Shown here: positions 17,314-26,080 of the stretch, in pieces
Layout of the letters: each line of letters starts with the position of its first letter
Position numbering within the stretch: position 1 is the first letter of the stretch
Origin: Promethearchaeota archaeon
GTDB taxonomy: Archaea; Asgardarchaeota; Lokiarchaeia; Sigyniarchaeales; SOKP01
NCBI GenBank assembly: GCA_019058365.1
Contig: JAHPZE010000024.1
Location: 1-64,000 of the forward strand
Reading direction: 5' to 3'
Length of the DNA stretch: 64,000 nucleotides
Notes under the pieces: generated by a model
What the model saw: only the letters and a program-made list of their open reading frames with translations
The model's database searches: none
Told to the model about the DNA's origin: nothing
Position numbers and translations under genes: made by a program

Positions 17314-18717
17314 TTAGTTGGAAATTGCGTCAACTATTATCTTAAGTTTAATTATCATATCTTTAGAATTTTTACCAAATAATCTCATCATAGGTTCCTT
17401 CCCAATAGCCCCTTTATCCCAAATTATATCGGGAATTTTACCAATTTTATCTATACTTTCTTTAATTAACCATTGCATCGTAGAAAACTCTTTCTTTTTA
17501 ATTTCTTCTGGTTGTTCCTCCCTAATAATTTCCTTTAATTCTAGATCTGTGTATTCTTCAATTAAAGTTATCCAATTTGGATCATATTTTAAATTCATTA
17601 CGAAATTAATAGAATTATCAAATTTTTTCGCAGAAAGAATTAATCTAGCAGTGTGATCAGATACTCCAAATTTAATCTCGCCTGAAGCTTTTGGAAACCC
17701 ATTTACAATAGTTATTCTTCCTTCTATACCTGCTATATCTTCTTTTGTAACAGCGTCTGTAAGTGAACCAGATATATTCATTCTTACTTCAGGAATTAAT
17801 AAGCTAAAATTTTTTGATTGGGAGATAATATTGTAGATCTCTTTTATCTGATTTATAACGGTAAAACGCTCATCGGTGATAGTTAAATCAATCAATTTTC
17901 CGTTATCTGGCAGTTCGATGAAAGATTGAAACTTATTATCAAAAAATTCTTCTGCTTTAATGATAGCATCATTTAAAGAACAATCCCTAGCTAAAAATGC
18001 TGCAATCGCAGAAGAAAATACACACCCCGTCCCATGAACATTACCTTTAAATATTACTTTTTTTTTTTTGAATATCTGAAATTCTCTCTGCATTAGACCA
18101 TTTGTCCTTTTATTCATCAGAGCTAAGTCTAAAATATTATCTCGATTATTTTTAATACCTTTAATAACTACTGCTTTTTCATTATGCTGTGACTCTTTAT
18201 TTATATACAATTTATTAAGTAAAATTTCAGCTACTTCCTTGATGCTTTCAATATCCTTTTCTTTATCATTGCTTAAATTTCTATTTGAATAGAATGCGGC
18301 TTCAACAATATTAGGTGTAATTACTTTTGCATACGGAAATAATATTCTTTCAATCTCTAATTCTAAACGCTCACTAGATAATCTTTCTCCAGCACTAGAA
18401 ACTGAAACAGTATCGAGTATAACATTCAAATTATATTTCTTAATAAAATCTACAATGATATCTAGTGCTTTAACATCTGGAATCATACCAATTTTTACAT
18501 ATTTTATAGGATAGGCGGTTAATACAGTATCTAATTGCTTATCTAATATATCTGAAAGAGATTTATATCCATAAAATTTAGTAGCTGTTTGATAAGTTAT
18601 CGCAGTAATAACAGAAAATGGGTGAACTCCACATCTGTCAAATGTTCTTATATCTGCTTGAAATCCAGCACCAGAAGTAGGATCTGCTCCTGCTATCGTT
18701 AGACAAATAGGTTTCAT
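17314..18717 (-). CDS. thiDN: Bifunctional HMP-P kinase / thiamine-phosphate synthase (ThiD-ThiN fusion)
   Basis: The 467-residue protein joins two thiamine enzymes. Residues 1 to about 265 are ThiD, a ribokinase-fold kinase that phosphorylates HMP-P to HMP-PP: LTIAGADPTSGAGFQADIRT at the N-terminus, ILDTVSVSSAGERL in the middle, and the ATP/anion hole GNVHGTGCVFSSAIAAFL. Residues about 285-465 are ThiN, the archaeal thiamine-phosphate synthase, with FGVSDHTARLILSAKKFD and IPDIIWDKGAIGKEPMMRLF. This fusion replaces bacterial ThiE and is known in archaea. With thiC in the same neighbourhood it supports HMP synthesis and coupling; thiazole genes are not in the window. Confidence 0.93.
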   Translation of the reverse strand: MKPICLTIAGADPTSGAGFQADIRTFDRCGVHPFSVITAITYQTATKFYGYKSLSDILDKQLDTVLTAYPIKYVKIGMIPDVKALDIIVDFIKKYNLNVILDTVSVSSAGERLSSERLELEIERILFPYAKVITPNIVEAAFYSNRNLSNDKEKDIESIKEVAEILLNKLYINKESQHNEKAVVIKGIKNNRDNILDLALMNKRTNGLMQREFQIFKKKKVIFKGNVHGTGCVFSSAIAAFLARDCSLNDAIIKAEEFFDNKFQSFIELPDNGKLIDLTITDERFTVINQIKEIYNIISQSKNFSLLIPEVRMNISGSLTDAVTKEDIAGIEGRITIVNGFPKASGEIKFGVSDHTARLILSAKKFDNSINFVMNLKYDPNWITLIEEYTDLELKEIIREEQPEEIKKKEFSTMQWLIKESIDKIGKIPDIIWDKGAIGKEPMMRLFGKNSKDMIIKLKIIVDAISN

Positions 18718-18800
18718 AATAATTGTAGGTTAAAAACCAATAAAATTGTTTGCTTTATTTCATAATAATACAATAGTTGAGATAATAAGCGATAAAAAAA

Positions 18801-19388
18801 CTAGTCTTGGGGGGATGAAATCCTATCATAAGCCCATTGGGCTTTATCTTTGAGACCAAGTTTTTCATACGATTTTCCTAAATATAAAAATCCATCAGGA
18901 TAATTATATCTAATTTTAACTAATTTAAAGAAAAAGTTGATTGCCATGTCATATCGTCCTTTTAGATAATTTGCTTTTCCTAATAGATAAAGAATATTTA
19001 AATCTCTCTCATCAGTAGAATTTTCATTATATATATCTAAAAGTTTTTCTATTGCCTCATCAAACTTTTCTACTTTAATCAAATGTTCAATAGATTCAAC
19101 TAATTTAAGATTTAGGATTTTATCTGCAACTTGTTGCATTTTTTTTCTTGATTCTTTTTGTAATTTTTTATTTAGTGCAGCCTGTTTTTCTTCTTCTTTC
19201 TTATCTTTATAATCCTTAAACTGATCAATTAAACTCTGAGGATATGGCTCACTACATAATGGACAATTTTGTGAGTGTAATAACCATTCAGCTAGACAGG
19301 TTTTGTGAACAAGATGTAAATTCTTACAAGATTTAAAAGAATCTGTGTTCTCATTTATATTTAAATGGCAAATTATACAAGAAGGCAT
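18801..19388 (-). CDS. RING-H2 finger protein with C-terminal TPR-like helices
   Basis: The 195-residue protein opens with a full set of RING-H2 ligands: C4, C7, C21, H25, H28, C31, C42 and C45. The spacing CX2C-X13-CX3HX2HX2C-X10-CPLC is textbook for the zinc-binding fold of E3 ubiquitin ligases, including the Pro in CPLC and the Trp in AEWLLHS. Residues 62-90 are a charged coiled-coil-like helix. Residues about 95-190 form two or three TPR-like helical pairs (FDEAIEKLLDIYNEN and YDMAINFFFKLVKI). No membrane segment is seen. The inference is substrate or partner binding through the TPR end. No E1, E2 or ubiquitin-like gene is next to it, although a ubiquitin-fold candidate lies at 36641. Confidence 0.88.
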   Translation of the reverse strand: MPSCIICHLNINENTDSFKSCKNLHLVHKTCLAEWLLHSQNCPLCSEPYPQSLIDQFKDYKDKKEEEKQAALNKKLQKESRKKMQQVADKILNLKLVESIEHLIKVEKFDEAIEKLLDIYNENSTDERDLNILYLLGKANYLKGRYDMAINFFFKLVKIRYNYPDGFLYLGKSYEKLGLKDKAQWAYDRISSPQD

Positions 19389-19576
19389 TATTTTTTATTT
19401 TATTTTTTTTGAAAATTTTCAGTACTCAAGGTAGAATATAATAAATTAAAAAAAATAGCAATTTATAAGAATATGTATTTCGAAACAACGATTTAATAAA
19501 TAATAAAAATAACTTTTTTTATAGGTATTATAAGGAAAACAATACCAATAAAAATATATAAGAGTAAAAAAAATTC

Positions 19577-21163
19577 ATGTCAATAAATAGGAATCAACTC
19601 TTTACTGAATTATTCAACCAATTCTTAGAAGTAAATAAAGAAGCAGAGGCTGTAATTGTAAGTGACCAACAGGGTTTAGTGATTGCAGGTGAAAAAAGAA
19701 GCGATGTAGATATAGAAATCGTCTCAGTTTTAACTTCTATCATAAATCCGATTGTTGAAAGAATTCGTGATGAATTTATGTTTAAAAAATTTGGTACCGC
19801 AAGCTTCGATACTGAATTCTACAGATTATTATTTATTTCTTTAGATGAGCATAGAACTCTTAGTGTGGTATTAAATAATTTAGCGTCGATCGATAAAGCT
19901 AGTCCATATGCATATCTCTTAGCAGAAAAATCTGTACAAATTCTTAACGCAGAAGAGGGTGATAAGATCCAACTTGCAGTACCAAATTTTGAATATGAAA
20001 CGGATGAGATATCACGTAATGATAGGGTTAAGAATCAAATCTATCAAATGAGATTAGATCAAGGAGGAAAATATAGGTTTAAATTTGTTATCATCGGAGA
20101 TCATGAAGTAGGTAAAACATCTTTAGTACGACGTTTTGTAGAAAATAGATTTTCTCATGATTATCGTGCTACAATAGGATTAAACATTTTATCACATTCT
20201 ATAGGATTTTTTGGGAATGAAATCATTTACAGTCTGTGGGACGTAGGAGCTCAAGTTTATTTCAAACGCTTTCGCCAAACTTATTATTTAGGTACCCAGG
20301 CAGCATTTATTGTATTTGATTTAACAAATAAAGAATCCTATGAGAATGTAAAACAATGGTATGCTGAATTGGAAGAATTTATTGGTGGTAGGGAAATTCC
20401 TATCATAATTATTGGAAATAAATGTGATTTGAAGGAACAACGAGTTGTAGAATATCAAGATGGTGTACAACTAGTAAATAGATTATCCCAAAAACCTAAC
20501 ATCAAAATTTCCTATATTGAGACTAGTGCTTTATCGGGGGAGAATGTGGAAGATGCCTTTACTTTAATAGCATTTCATTATATCTCTAAAAGTAAAGAAG
20601 AAGAAGAGGATATTGTTAAGCAAGATCTATTAGAAGAACTTAATTTGATTATAATGAAAAGAAAACAAGAAGTAAAAGATCAAAGCTCATTATTAACCTT
20701 AACAGTTATATCAGAAAATGAATTTTGGAGCCCTGGGCTTCAGATACTCTCTGAAATCAATATTTCAAACGAATGTGAGAAAATAAAGGATGAAAGGGAC
20801 GAGAAATTCTATAAATTTTCAAATGGAGTAATAGTAAAAAATTTTCTTTATAATAATTTTGATGTTACTAGTTCTGATGGAGTATTTTGTATTTTCGATG
20901 CGCGAGAAAAAGAACATATAATGCAAGATTGGAAAAATGTTGTTGCAAAAATTATAAACGAAATTGGAGAGAATAAAGTGGTATTGATAGGAATTAGGGT
21001 GTCAGATAAAAGCGACTGGTCAGTAATCATGGAAGACTTTAATGTTAACGAATTATTGGAAAAAAAGATGGTATCATTATTATTCTTCAAAATAGGACTT
21101 GAATATAGACTAGAAATTTACGATCAATTAAAGGTTATGTTAAACACAATTAAATATCTTTAA
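19577..21163 (+). CDS. Roadblock/LC7 - Ras-like GTPase fusion with C-terminal domain (copy 1)
   Basis: The 528-residue protein has three parts. Residues 1 to about 125 are a Roadblock/LC7 domain (AVIVSDQQGLVIAGE and FGTASFDTE, a helix-strand-strand layout). Residues about 165-340 are a small GTPase: P-loop GDHEVGKTS (174-182), switch I YRATIG with T199, switch II WDVGAQ with D222, NKCD (281-284) and ETSAL (315-319). Residues about 345-528 form a domain I cannot name, shared with the next gene (FWSPGLQI, SSDGVFCIFDAREKE, LLFFKIGLEYRLEIYDQL). It is cytoplasmic. In switch II the usually invariant Gly of DxxG is Ala. Eukaryotic Roadblock proteins regulate Rag GTPases and bacterial MglB is the GAP of MglA; here regulator and GTPase appear joined. 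Confidence 0.93.
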   Translation: MSINRNQLFTELFNQFLEVNKEAEAVIVSDQQGLVIAGEKRSDVDIEIVSVLTSIINPIVERIRDEFMFKKFGTASFDTEFYRLLFISLDEHRTLSVVLNNLASIDKASPYAYLLAEKSVQILNAEEGDKIQLAVPNFEYETDEISRNDRVKNQIYQMRLDQGGKYRFKFVIIGDHEVGKTSLVRRFVENRFSHDYRATIGLNILSHSIGFFGNEIIYSLWDVGAQVYFKRFRQTYYLGTQAAFIVFDLTNKESYENVKQWYAELEEFIGGREIPIIIIGNKCDLKEQRVVEYQDGVQLVNRLSQKPNIKISYIETSALSGENVEDAFTLIAFHYISKSKEEEEDIVKQDLLEELNLIIMKRKQEVKDQSSLLTLTVISENEFWSPGLQILSEINISNECEKIKDERDEKFYKFSNGVIVKNFLYNNFDVTSSDGVFCIFDAREKEHIMQDWKNVVAKIINEIGENKVVLIGIRVSDKSDWSVIMEDFNVNELLEKKMVSLLFFKIGLEYRLEIYDQLKVMLNTIKYL

Positions 21164-21316
21164 GCCTTGTTAATAATAAGTATCTTGAATTCATGCAATC
21201 AAAAGAATATCAGTGATTATTAATAATCAATAATAATAAAAATCCAAATGATAATTATTTATTATATAGATAAGAATAAGATTATTAAGTTATAATTTAA
21301 GAAGGGAAAGAAATTC

Positions 21317-22876
21317 TTGACGATACAGAAAAATAAGCTCTTTAAAGAATTATTTAATAAGTTTCTCGAATCTAATAGAGAAGTAGAATCTGTTATTGTT
21401 TCTGATTCTGAAGGATTAGTTATTGCGGGAGAAAAGAGAAAAGATATTGATATTGAACTCGTTTCAGTTTTAACGTCAATAATCAATCCGATATTAGAAA
21501 GAATGCGTAGTGAATTTGAATTTCAAAAATTTGGTACTGCAAGTTTCGATACCGAAGATCATCGTCTACTATTTATTTCTGTTGATGAAGAAAGAATTAT
21601 AAGTTTGGTTTTAGAAAGTATGGCTTCAATTGAAAAAATTTCTCCCTACGGATTTTTTCTTGCAGAAAAAACGGCTCAAATTCTCACAGCTGAAGAGGAC
21701 GATTTAATTCAAGTAGAAATTCCAAATTTTGAATATGAAGCAGGCAACGTCGAACGATTGAAAAATCAGTTATACCAGATGGAGTTAGGTCTAGATGGGG
21801 AATATCGTTTTAAATTCGTAATTTTGGGAGATCATGAAGTTGGAAAAACTTCAATCATCCGTAGATTTGTTGAAAAAAGATATACAACAGATTATAGAGC
21901 AACTATTGGCATTAATATCTTGTCTCATGAGTTTGAATTTTTTGGAAACAAAATAGGCGTAAGTTTGTATGATCTTGGTGCTCAGAAATATTTCAAAAGA
22001 TTTCGAAAAATCTACTATTTAGGCGCTCAAGCAGCTTTCATCGTATTTGATCTTGCTAATCGTGAATCTTTCGAAAATGTTAAAAGTTGGTATGAGGAAC
22101 TAAGGCTCTTTACATCAGGAGAAGACATACCCATTGTAATAGTTGGAAACAAGACTGATTTGCTTGAAGATAGAAAAGTCTATTATCAAGAAGGTGCTAA
22201 ATTAGCGAACAACCTTTCAGAAAGCGAAAAAATTAAATTGTCATATATTGAAACAAGTGCGTTAACTGGAAGTAATGTTGAGGATGCATTTAACTTAATT
22301 TCATATCACTATGTAATGAAGAGTAAAGAAATTGAAGATGAAAGGCGTAGTGAATTATTACTTAATATAATTAACTCTATACTGAAAAAAAAAATTGTTT
22401 TCACTTTATCATTTATATCTGAAAGCTCGGTTTGGAGTCCTGGGTTACAAATAATTACTAGTATAAGCAAATTAGGAGAAAAGTCATTGATAAGAGATTA
22501 TGATGATGAACAGGTTTACCAATATACGAATGGGATGATTTTAAAACAACATGAGTATTCTGCTCTTGATGATATTTCCAGTTCTGATGGAATCTTTTGT
22601 GTTTTTGATGTGCGTTCTAAAGAGCAAATTGATCCAAATTTTAGAGAAATGCTTCTAAAAATTGTTGAAAATGGGAAAAAGAATGCTGTAATTTTAATTG
22701 GAGTACGAGCTTCTGAGAGTATTAATTGGTCAGAAATAATTGATCATTTAAATATTGATGAACGTATTGATAAAAAAGTAGTAGATCTCTTATTCTTTAG
22801 AATAGGGCTTGACTTTCGTTTAGATATATTCGACCAATTAGAAGTTATGTTGTCTGCAATAGATGAAAAATATTAA
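21317..22876 (+). CDS. Roadblock/LC7 - Ras-like GTPase fusion with C-terminal domain (copy 2)
   Basis: This 519-residue tandem paralogue of the gene at 19577-21163 has the same order: Roadblock (1-125), GTPase with P-loop GDHEVGKTS (171-179), YRATIG, YDLGAQ (D219), NKTD and ETSAL, then the shared C-terminal domain with WSPGLQI and SSDGIFCVFDVRSKE. The start is TTG at 21317, supported by GAAGGGAAAG upstream and by alignment with copy 1 (TIQKNKLFKELFNKF). The two copies keep nearly identical motifs but differ across linkers, so the duplication is not recent. The switch II Ala is conserved here too. The 153-bp gap suggests separate promoters or one long transcript. Confidence 0.92.
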   Translation: MTIQKNKLFKELFNKFLESNREVESVIVSDSEGLVIAGEKRKDIDIELVSVLTSIINPILERMRSEFEFQKFGTASFDTEDHRLLFISVDEERIISLVLESMASIEKISPYGFFLAEKTAQILTAEEDDLIQVEIPNFEYEAGNVERLKNQLYQMELGLDGEYRFKFVILGDHEVGKTSIIRRFVEKRYTTDYRATIGINILSHEFEFFGNKIGVSLYDLGAQKYFKRFRKIYYLGAQAAFIVFDLANRESFENVKSWYEELRLFTSGEDIPIVIVGNKTDLLEDRKVYYQEGAKLANNLSESEKIKLSYIETSALTGSNVEDAFNLISYHYVMKSKEIEDERRSELLLNIINSILKKKIVFTLSFISESSVWSPGLQIITSISKLGEKSLIRDYDDEQVYQYTNGMILKQHEYSALDDISSSDGIFCVFDVRSKEQIDPNFREMLLKIVENGKKNAVILIGVRASESINWSEIIDHLNIDERIDKKVVDLLFFRIGLDFRLDIFDQLEVMLSAIDEKY

Positions 22877-22903
22877 TCTTCAATCTTTATTTCTATACTT
22901 GAG

Positions 22904-23476
22904 GTGACTACAAAATTGGATATTCAGATAAAGGCTTTAACTCCTGATCTTCTTGAAGATTTTCTATATTTTTTTGATAAAGTTGCATTTTCTGATAATC
23001 CTGATTGGGCTATTTGTTACTGTCATTTTTATCATTTTGCTGGAACCAATAAACAATTTAATAAAAGAACTGCAGAACAAAATAGAGAAGCTTCAAAAAA
23101 GCTTATCCTTTCTGGAAAGATGAATGGATATATGGCATATTTAGATGGAAAACCAATTGGATGGTGTAACATTAATATTAAGGAAAATTATGCTAAAATC
23201 CCTTATGAAGAAGAATCAAAGGCTAAAATCGCTTCACTTATTTGCTTTGTAGTCGCTCCTTCACATAGAAAACGAGGAGTAGCCAAACAACTTCTGGAGT
23301 ATGCTTGCTCCGGTTCGAAGGATAAAGGTTATGATTTAATTGAAGTATACCCAAGGAAAGGAGAAGAATTATCAGACGCTCATAGTTATCGAGGACCATT
23401 TTCATTATACGCATCTGCGGGATTTTCTATTTATAAAGAATTTAAAGATTATTACATAATGCGTAAAAGACTCTGA
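22904..23476 (+). CDS. GNAT family N-acetyltransferase
   Basis: The 190-residue protein contains the acetyl-CoA-binding motif A of GNAT enzymes: ICFVVAPSHRKRGVAKQLLEYA, in which RKRGVA is the pyrophosphate-binding loop. The strand before it (MAYLDGKPIGWCNINI) is also typical, and ends in the expected C-terminal strand YYIMRKRL. An early Cys/His-rich patch, WAICYCHFYHF, is unusual and may bind metal or serve structure. GTG at 22904 is chosen as start; it overlaps a GAGG Shine-Dalgarno-like context. It is 27 bp after the second Roadblock-GTPase and may be co-transcribed. Substrate unknown. Confidence 0.85.
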   Translation: MTTKLDIQIKALTPDLLEDFLYFFDKVAFSDNPDWAICYCHFYHFAGTNKQFNKRTAEQNREASKKLILSGKMNGYMAYLDGKPIGWCNINIKENYAKIPYEEESKAKIASLICFVVAPSHRKRGVAKQLLEYACSGSKDKGYDLIEVYPRKGEELSDAHSYRGPFSLYASAGFSIYKEFKDYYIMRKRL

Positions 23477-23576
23477 AAACTAAAAATAAGTAATTCAAAT
23501 TATAGAATGGGTAATTAGTCTCAACTAGTTTACCTTCTCTAATTAAAAAATTTAAAATCAAAAAAAATCTTAGATC

Positions 23577-23637
23577 TTACAGCTCAGATCCGTATCCAGC
23601 AGCGTGCATTTCAGACATCGCAATTTTGTCGATCAGA
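23577..23637 (-). pseudogene. Possible orphan gene tail, family not identified
   Basis: On the minus strand an open frame of about 19 codons reads LIDKIAMSEMHAAGYGSEL and ends in TAA. It is clearly richer in GC than the surrounding intergenic DNA and has balanced coding-like composition. There is an in-frame stop just upstream and no start. It resembles the orphan 3' ends of pyrophosphatase and AACS elsewhere in the window, but I cannot name the parent gene. Confidence 0.35.
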
Positions 23638-23683
23638 TAAAATTATTAACCGAAACATACTCTACCGAAAATTTTACGGAAGC

Positions 23684-23691
23684 TTTAAATA
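23684..23691 (+). promoter_or_regulatory. TATA box of the histone gene
   Basis: TTTAAATA lies 95 bp before the histone ATG and matches the archaeal TATA consensus. A purine-rich ACGGAAGC just upstream may act as the BRE. Transcription would then start at about 23711-23716, giving a leader of some 70-75 nt. Confidence 0.5.
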
Positions 23692-23715
23692 TTTGAAAGA
23701 AATATTATAATATAA

Positions 23716-23745
23716 TAAAGTTCATGTTAAAAAATGTGAACTTTA
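23716..23745 (+). promoter_or_regulatory. Inverted repeat in the histone leader
   Basis: The arms TAAAGTTCA and TGAACTTTA form a perfect 9-bp inverted repeat with a 12-nt spacer, between the TATA box and the start codon of the histone gene. It lies about where transcription should begin, so it could be a repressor site or a 5' hairpin in the mRNA. Confidence 0.5.
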
Positions 23746-23785
23746 AGAAACTATTAATAAAATTAGAAAGTGGAGGAATAATAAG

Positions 23786-23998
23786 ATGGCCAAAAAAGTA
23801 TTTGCCTGGTCGCCTGTTCGAAAGTTAATGAAAGATAATGGCGCTGAAATGGTTGCTCGAGATGCTGTTGATGCCTTAATTGATTATTTACAAAAATTAG
23901 CTAAAGGCATGACAAATAAAGCTCTTGAAATGACTCGACATGCAGGAAGGAAGAAACTAACTCTTCAGGACATGGACTTGGCAATGAAAATTATCTAA
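23786..23998 (+). CDS. Archaeal histone (HMf/HTA-like)
   Basis: The 70-residue protein is a single histone fold with almost no tails, like HMfA/HMfB. It has helix 1 SPVRKLMKDNG, a long central helix (VARDAVDALIDYLQKLAKGMTNK) and the C-terminal RKKLTLQDMDLAMKII, including the RKxLxxxDM pattern that forms the dimer and DNA contacts. It should wrap DNA as dimers or longer stacks. A strong Shine-Dalgarno, GTGGAGG, lies 10 bases before the ATG. It is a single gene with its own promoter, leader repeat and poly-T terminator. Confidence 0.96.
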   Translation: MAKKVFAWSPVRKLMKDNGAEMVARDAVDALIDYLQKLAKGMTNKALEMTRHAGRKKLTLQDMDLAMKII

Positions 23999-24033
23999 TC
24001 TATATTAAATATTTACAACTTATAAAAAATATT

Positions 24034-24055
24034 ATTTTTTTTTTCTCTATTTTTA
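24034..24055 (+). terminator. Poly-T terminator of the histone gene
   Basis: About ten consecutive T residues followed by a second T-rich stretch lie about 35 bases after the histone stop codon. This is the usual form of an archaeal intrinsic terminator. Confidence 0.55.
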
Positions 24056-24146
24056 GCTTTTGTTGTATTATAATAAGAATATTAAAATGTAAAAGAACTA
24101 TTAACAGATCTTAATTTTAAATTATTCAAATAGGTGTAAAAAGAGC

Positions 24147-25232
24147 ATGCCAATATTAGATAGGTCAAAAATTCGTCCTGAAATTCTTAAAGCTATTGAT
24201 GAGAATCAAAAGCTTCAAATGAAGGGTGCATTAGAATTTCTTAAATTTAAAGAAAACAAAGGATTTAATCTCCAAGCATATATGCAAAAAGTCGAAGAAG
24301 GAAATAAAAAACTCTTTCAGTTGTTATCTGAAAATAAAGGAAGTATAGAAGATTTATATGGATTCTTTAGTGATGAGGAAATGCTTTTACTAGCAAAATT
24401 TTTTCGATTTGTTGTTGAATATTATACAAAAGCCGAATTAGAACAATTTCCACTTCCAGAAGATGTACAAATTGAAGAAATTAATGCTGGAGGAGTTCTT
24501 GCTGAATGGCAAATAGTACCCGGTGCGCAAAAGGATGAAGTCATTTTATATTTTCACGGAGGAGGTTTCGTTTTGATGTCACCAAAGACTCATAGAGCCT
24601 TAACTATAGAAATTGCTCAACGTACTAAATTGCGTGTGTTAAGTGTTGATTATCGTCTCGCACCTGAACATCCTTTCCCAGCTCCTTTAGAAGATTGTGT
24701 TAAAGCTTATAAATGGCTTCTTTCACAAGGTTTTAGAGCTGAAAATATAATTATTGCTGGAGATTCTGCAGGTGGTAGTTTAACATTAAGTACTTTAATT
24801 AAATTAAGAGATGAAAAGATAATCTTACCTGCTGGAGCAGTAGCATTATCACCAGCGACCGATTTTACAGCAGAGAGTAAAACTTTTTATGAAAATGCTG
24901 AAACAGATCCGATTTTAGCAGATATTGGGATTTTTTGGTGGATACCAGCATATTTAGCGGGAGCGGATCCGAATAATCCATTGATTTCACCTTTATTTGC
25001 AGATTTAAAAGGATTACCTCCAATTCTCCTTCAAGTAAGTACTAGTGAAATGTTATATGATCATTCTACTCGTTTCATTGAACGAGCTAAAGCAGCGGGG
25101 GTTGATGCTACACTACAGGAATGGAAAGATACAATTCATGTATTTCAAGGGTTTGGGTTACATAATCTGCCAGAAGCAAAAGATGCTATAATTAAGATTG
25201 GGGAATTTATACAAAAAATTATTTTCAGGTAG
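24147..25232 (+). CDS. Alpha/beta hydrolase of the hormone-sensitive-lipase family (esterase)
   Basis: The 361-residue protein has the oxyanion-hole motif YFHGGG (H137-G140) and nucleophile elbow GDSAGG (S207) typical of HSL-family carboxylesterases. DYRLAPEHPFPAPLED is also diagnostic. The catalytic His is in TIHVFQGF near the C-terminus, and the Asp is probably in EMLYDHS. An N-terminal helical extension of about 110 residues is longer than the usual cap. No signal peptide is seen, so it probably acts on short acyl esters in the cytoplasm. Confidence 0.93.
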   Translation: MPILDRSKIRPEILKAIDENQKLQMKGALEFLKFKENKGFNLQAYMQKVEEGNKKLFQLLSENKGSIEDLYGFFSDEEMLLLAKFFRFVVEYYTKAELEQFPLPEDVQIEEINAGGVLAEWQIVPGAQKDEVILYFHGGGFVLMSPKTHRALTIEIAQRTKLRVLSVDYRLAPEHPFPAPLEDCVKAYKWLLSQGFRAENIIIAGDSAGGSLTLSTLIKLRDEKIILPAGAVALSPATDFTAESKTFYENAETDPILADIGIFWWIPAYLAGADPNNPLISPLFADLKGLPPILLQVSTSEMLYDHSTRFIERAKAAGVDATLQEWKDTIHVFQGFGLHNLPEAKDAIIKIGEFIQKIIFR

Positions 25233-25486
25233 GTTTTTCTATAATCTAAATTAAGATATAATTAAATTATAAAATCTTCTCAATTTTTTCCTTTTACTAA
25301 TAAAGGGCTTAAAAATTTCAGACTCGATGCCTAACAATGCCATAAAGTACATTTAATTTTTGATTTGGGTATTTTAATAAAATATCTCTTAAAATAAACT
25401 GCAACTTATTTCCACACTTCTTATATTTAATATATTATGGCTCATTTTAGAACTATAACAATAAAAAGTATAAATTTTTTTGAAAT

Positions 25487-26044
25487 ATGTCAGAACTAAA
25501 AGAAAAAATTGTGTTACCATTTGTTGAAGGAGAAACTGTCTCTCTTTGTGTAGCAAATGCAGATCATGTTAACCTATATGCTGGTTGGATGAATCATCCA
25601 GAAACTAGGAAATTTACAAGATTTAATATGCCTCAAACAATTGATGAGGTAAAGAAAATGTTTGAAACAAAGAAAGAGGCTGTAAAAGAGGATATCTTCT
25701 TCGAGATATGGCATAAAAAAGATAAAAAACCAATAGGTTTGGCAAATTTATTTAGAATTCAATGGTTTACTCGCAATGCCCATATATCTTATATAATTGA
25801 TCCAAAATATTGGAAACAACACATTGGAACTGAAGTAGGAAAGTTGGTTTTAGATTATGCTTATAAAGAGTTAAACTTACACAAAATCACGGCACGTTTG
25901 TTTGCACTAAATAAAGCTTCGATACAACTAGCAGAGAAATTAGGTTTTAAGCTTGAAATTACACTAAAGAAAGAAGTTTATATTGATGGAGAGCATATGG
26001 ATGTACTCGAATATTCAATATTTAAAGATGATTGGATGAAATAA
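25487..26044 (+). CDS. RimJ/RimL-type GNAT acetyltransferase, tandem copy 1
   Basis: This is the first (185 residues) of six adjacent acetyltransferases of the Acetyltransf_3 type. It has the shared N-terminal signature YAGWMNHPETRKFTRFNMP, the central strand FEIWHKKDKKPIGLANL, and motif A YWKQHIGTEVGKLVLDYAY, followed by LNLHKITARLFALNKASIQLAEKLGF. It is the most divergent copy in the array: motif A has KQHIGTE and it lacks the DW-NGWAN phrase of copies 2-5. RimJ/RimL relatives acetylate N-terminal residues of proteins or small amines; the substrate here is unknown. It is separated from the esterase by 254 bp of plain AT-rich DNA. Confidence 0.9.
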   Translation: MSELKEKIVLPFVEGETVSLCVANADHVNLYAGWMNHPETRKFTRFNMPQTIDEVKKMFETKKEAVKEDIFFEIWHKKDKKPIGLANLFRIQWFTRNAHISYIIDPKYWKQHIGTEVGKLVLDYAYKELNLHKITARLFALNKASIQLAEKLGFKLEITLKKEVYIDGEHMDVLEYSIFKDDWMK

Positions 26045-26080
26045 TGTTTCCCTAATTTTTAAAATTAAGAGGCTAATTTA

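Noticed and set aside
25233..25486. A short open segment ending NKGLKNFRLDA as another orphan gene tail
   Set aside because: It has no composition shift, overlaps another equally plausible frame and matches nothing recognised.
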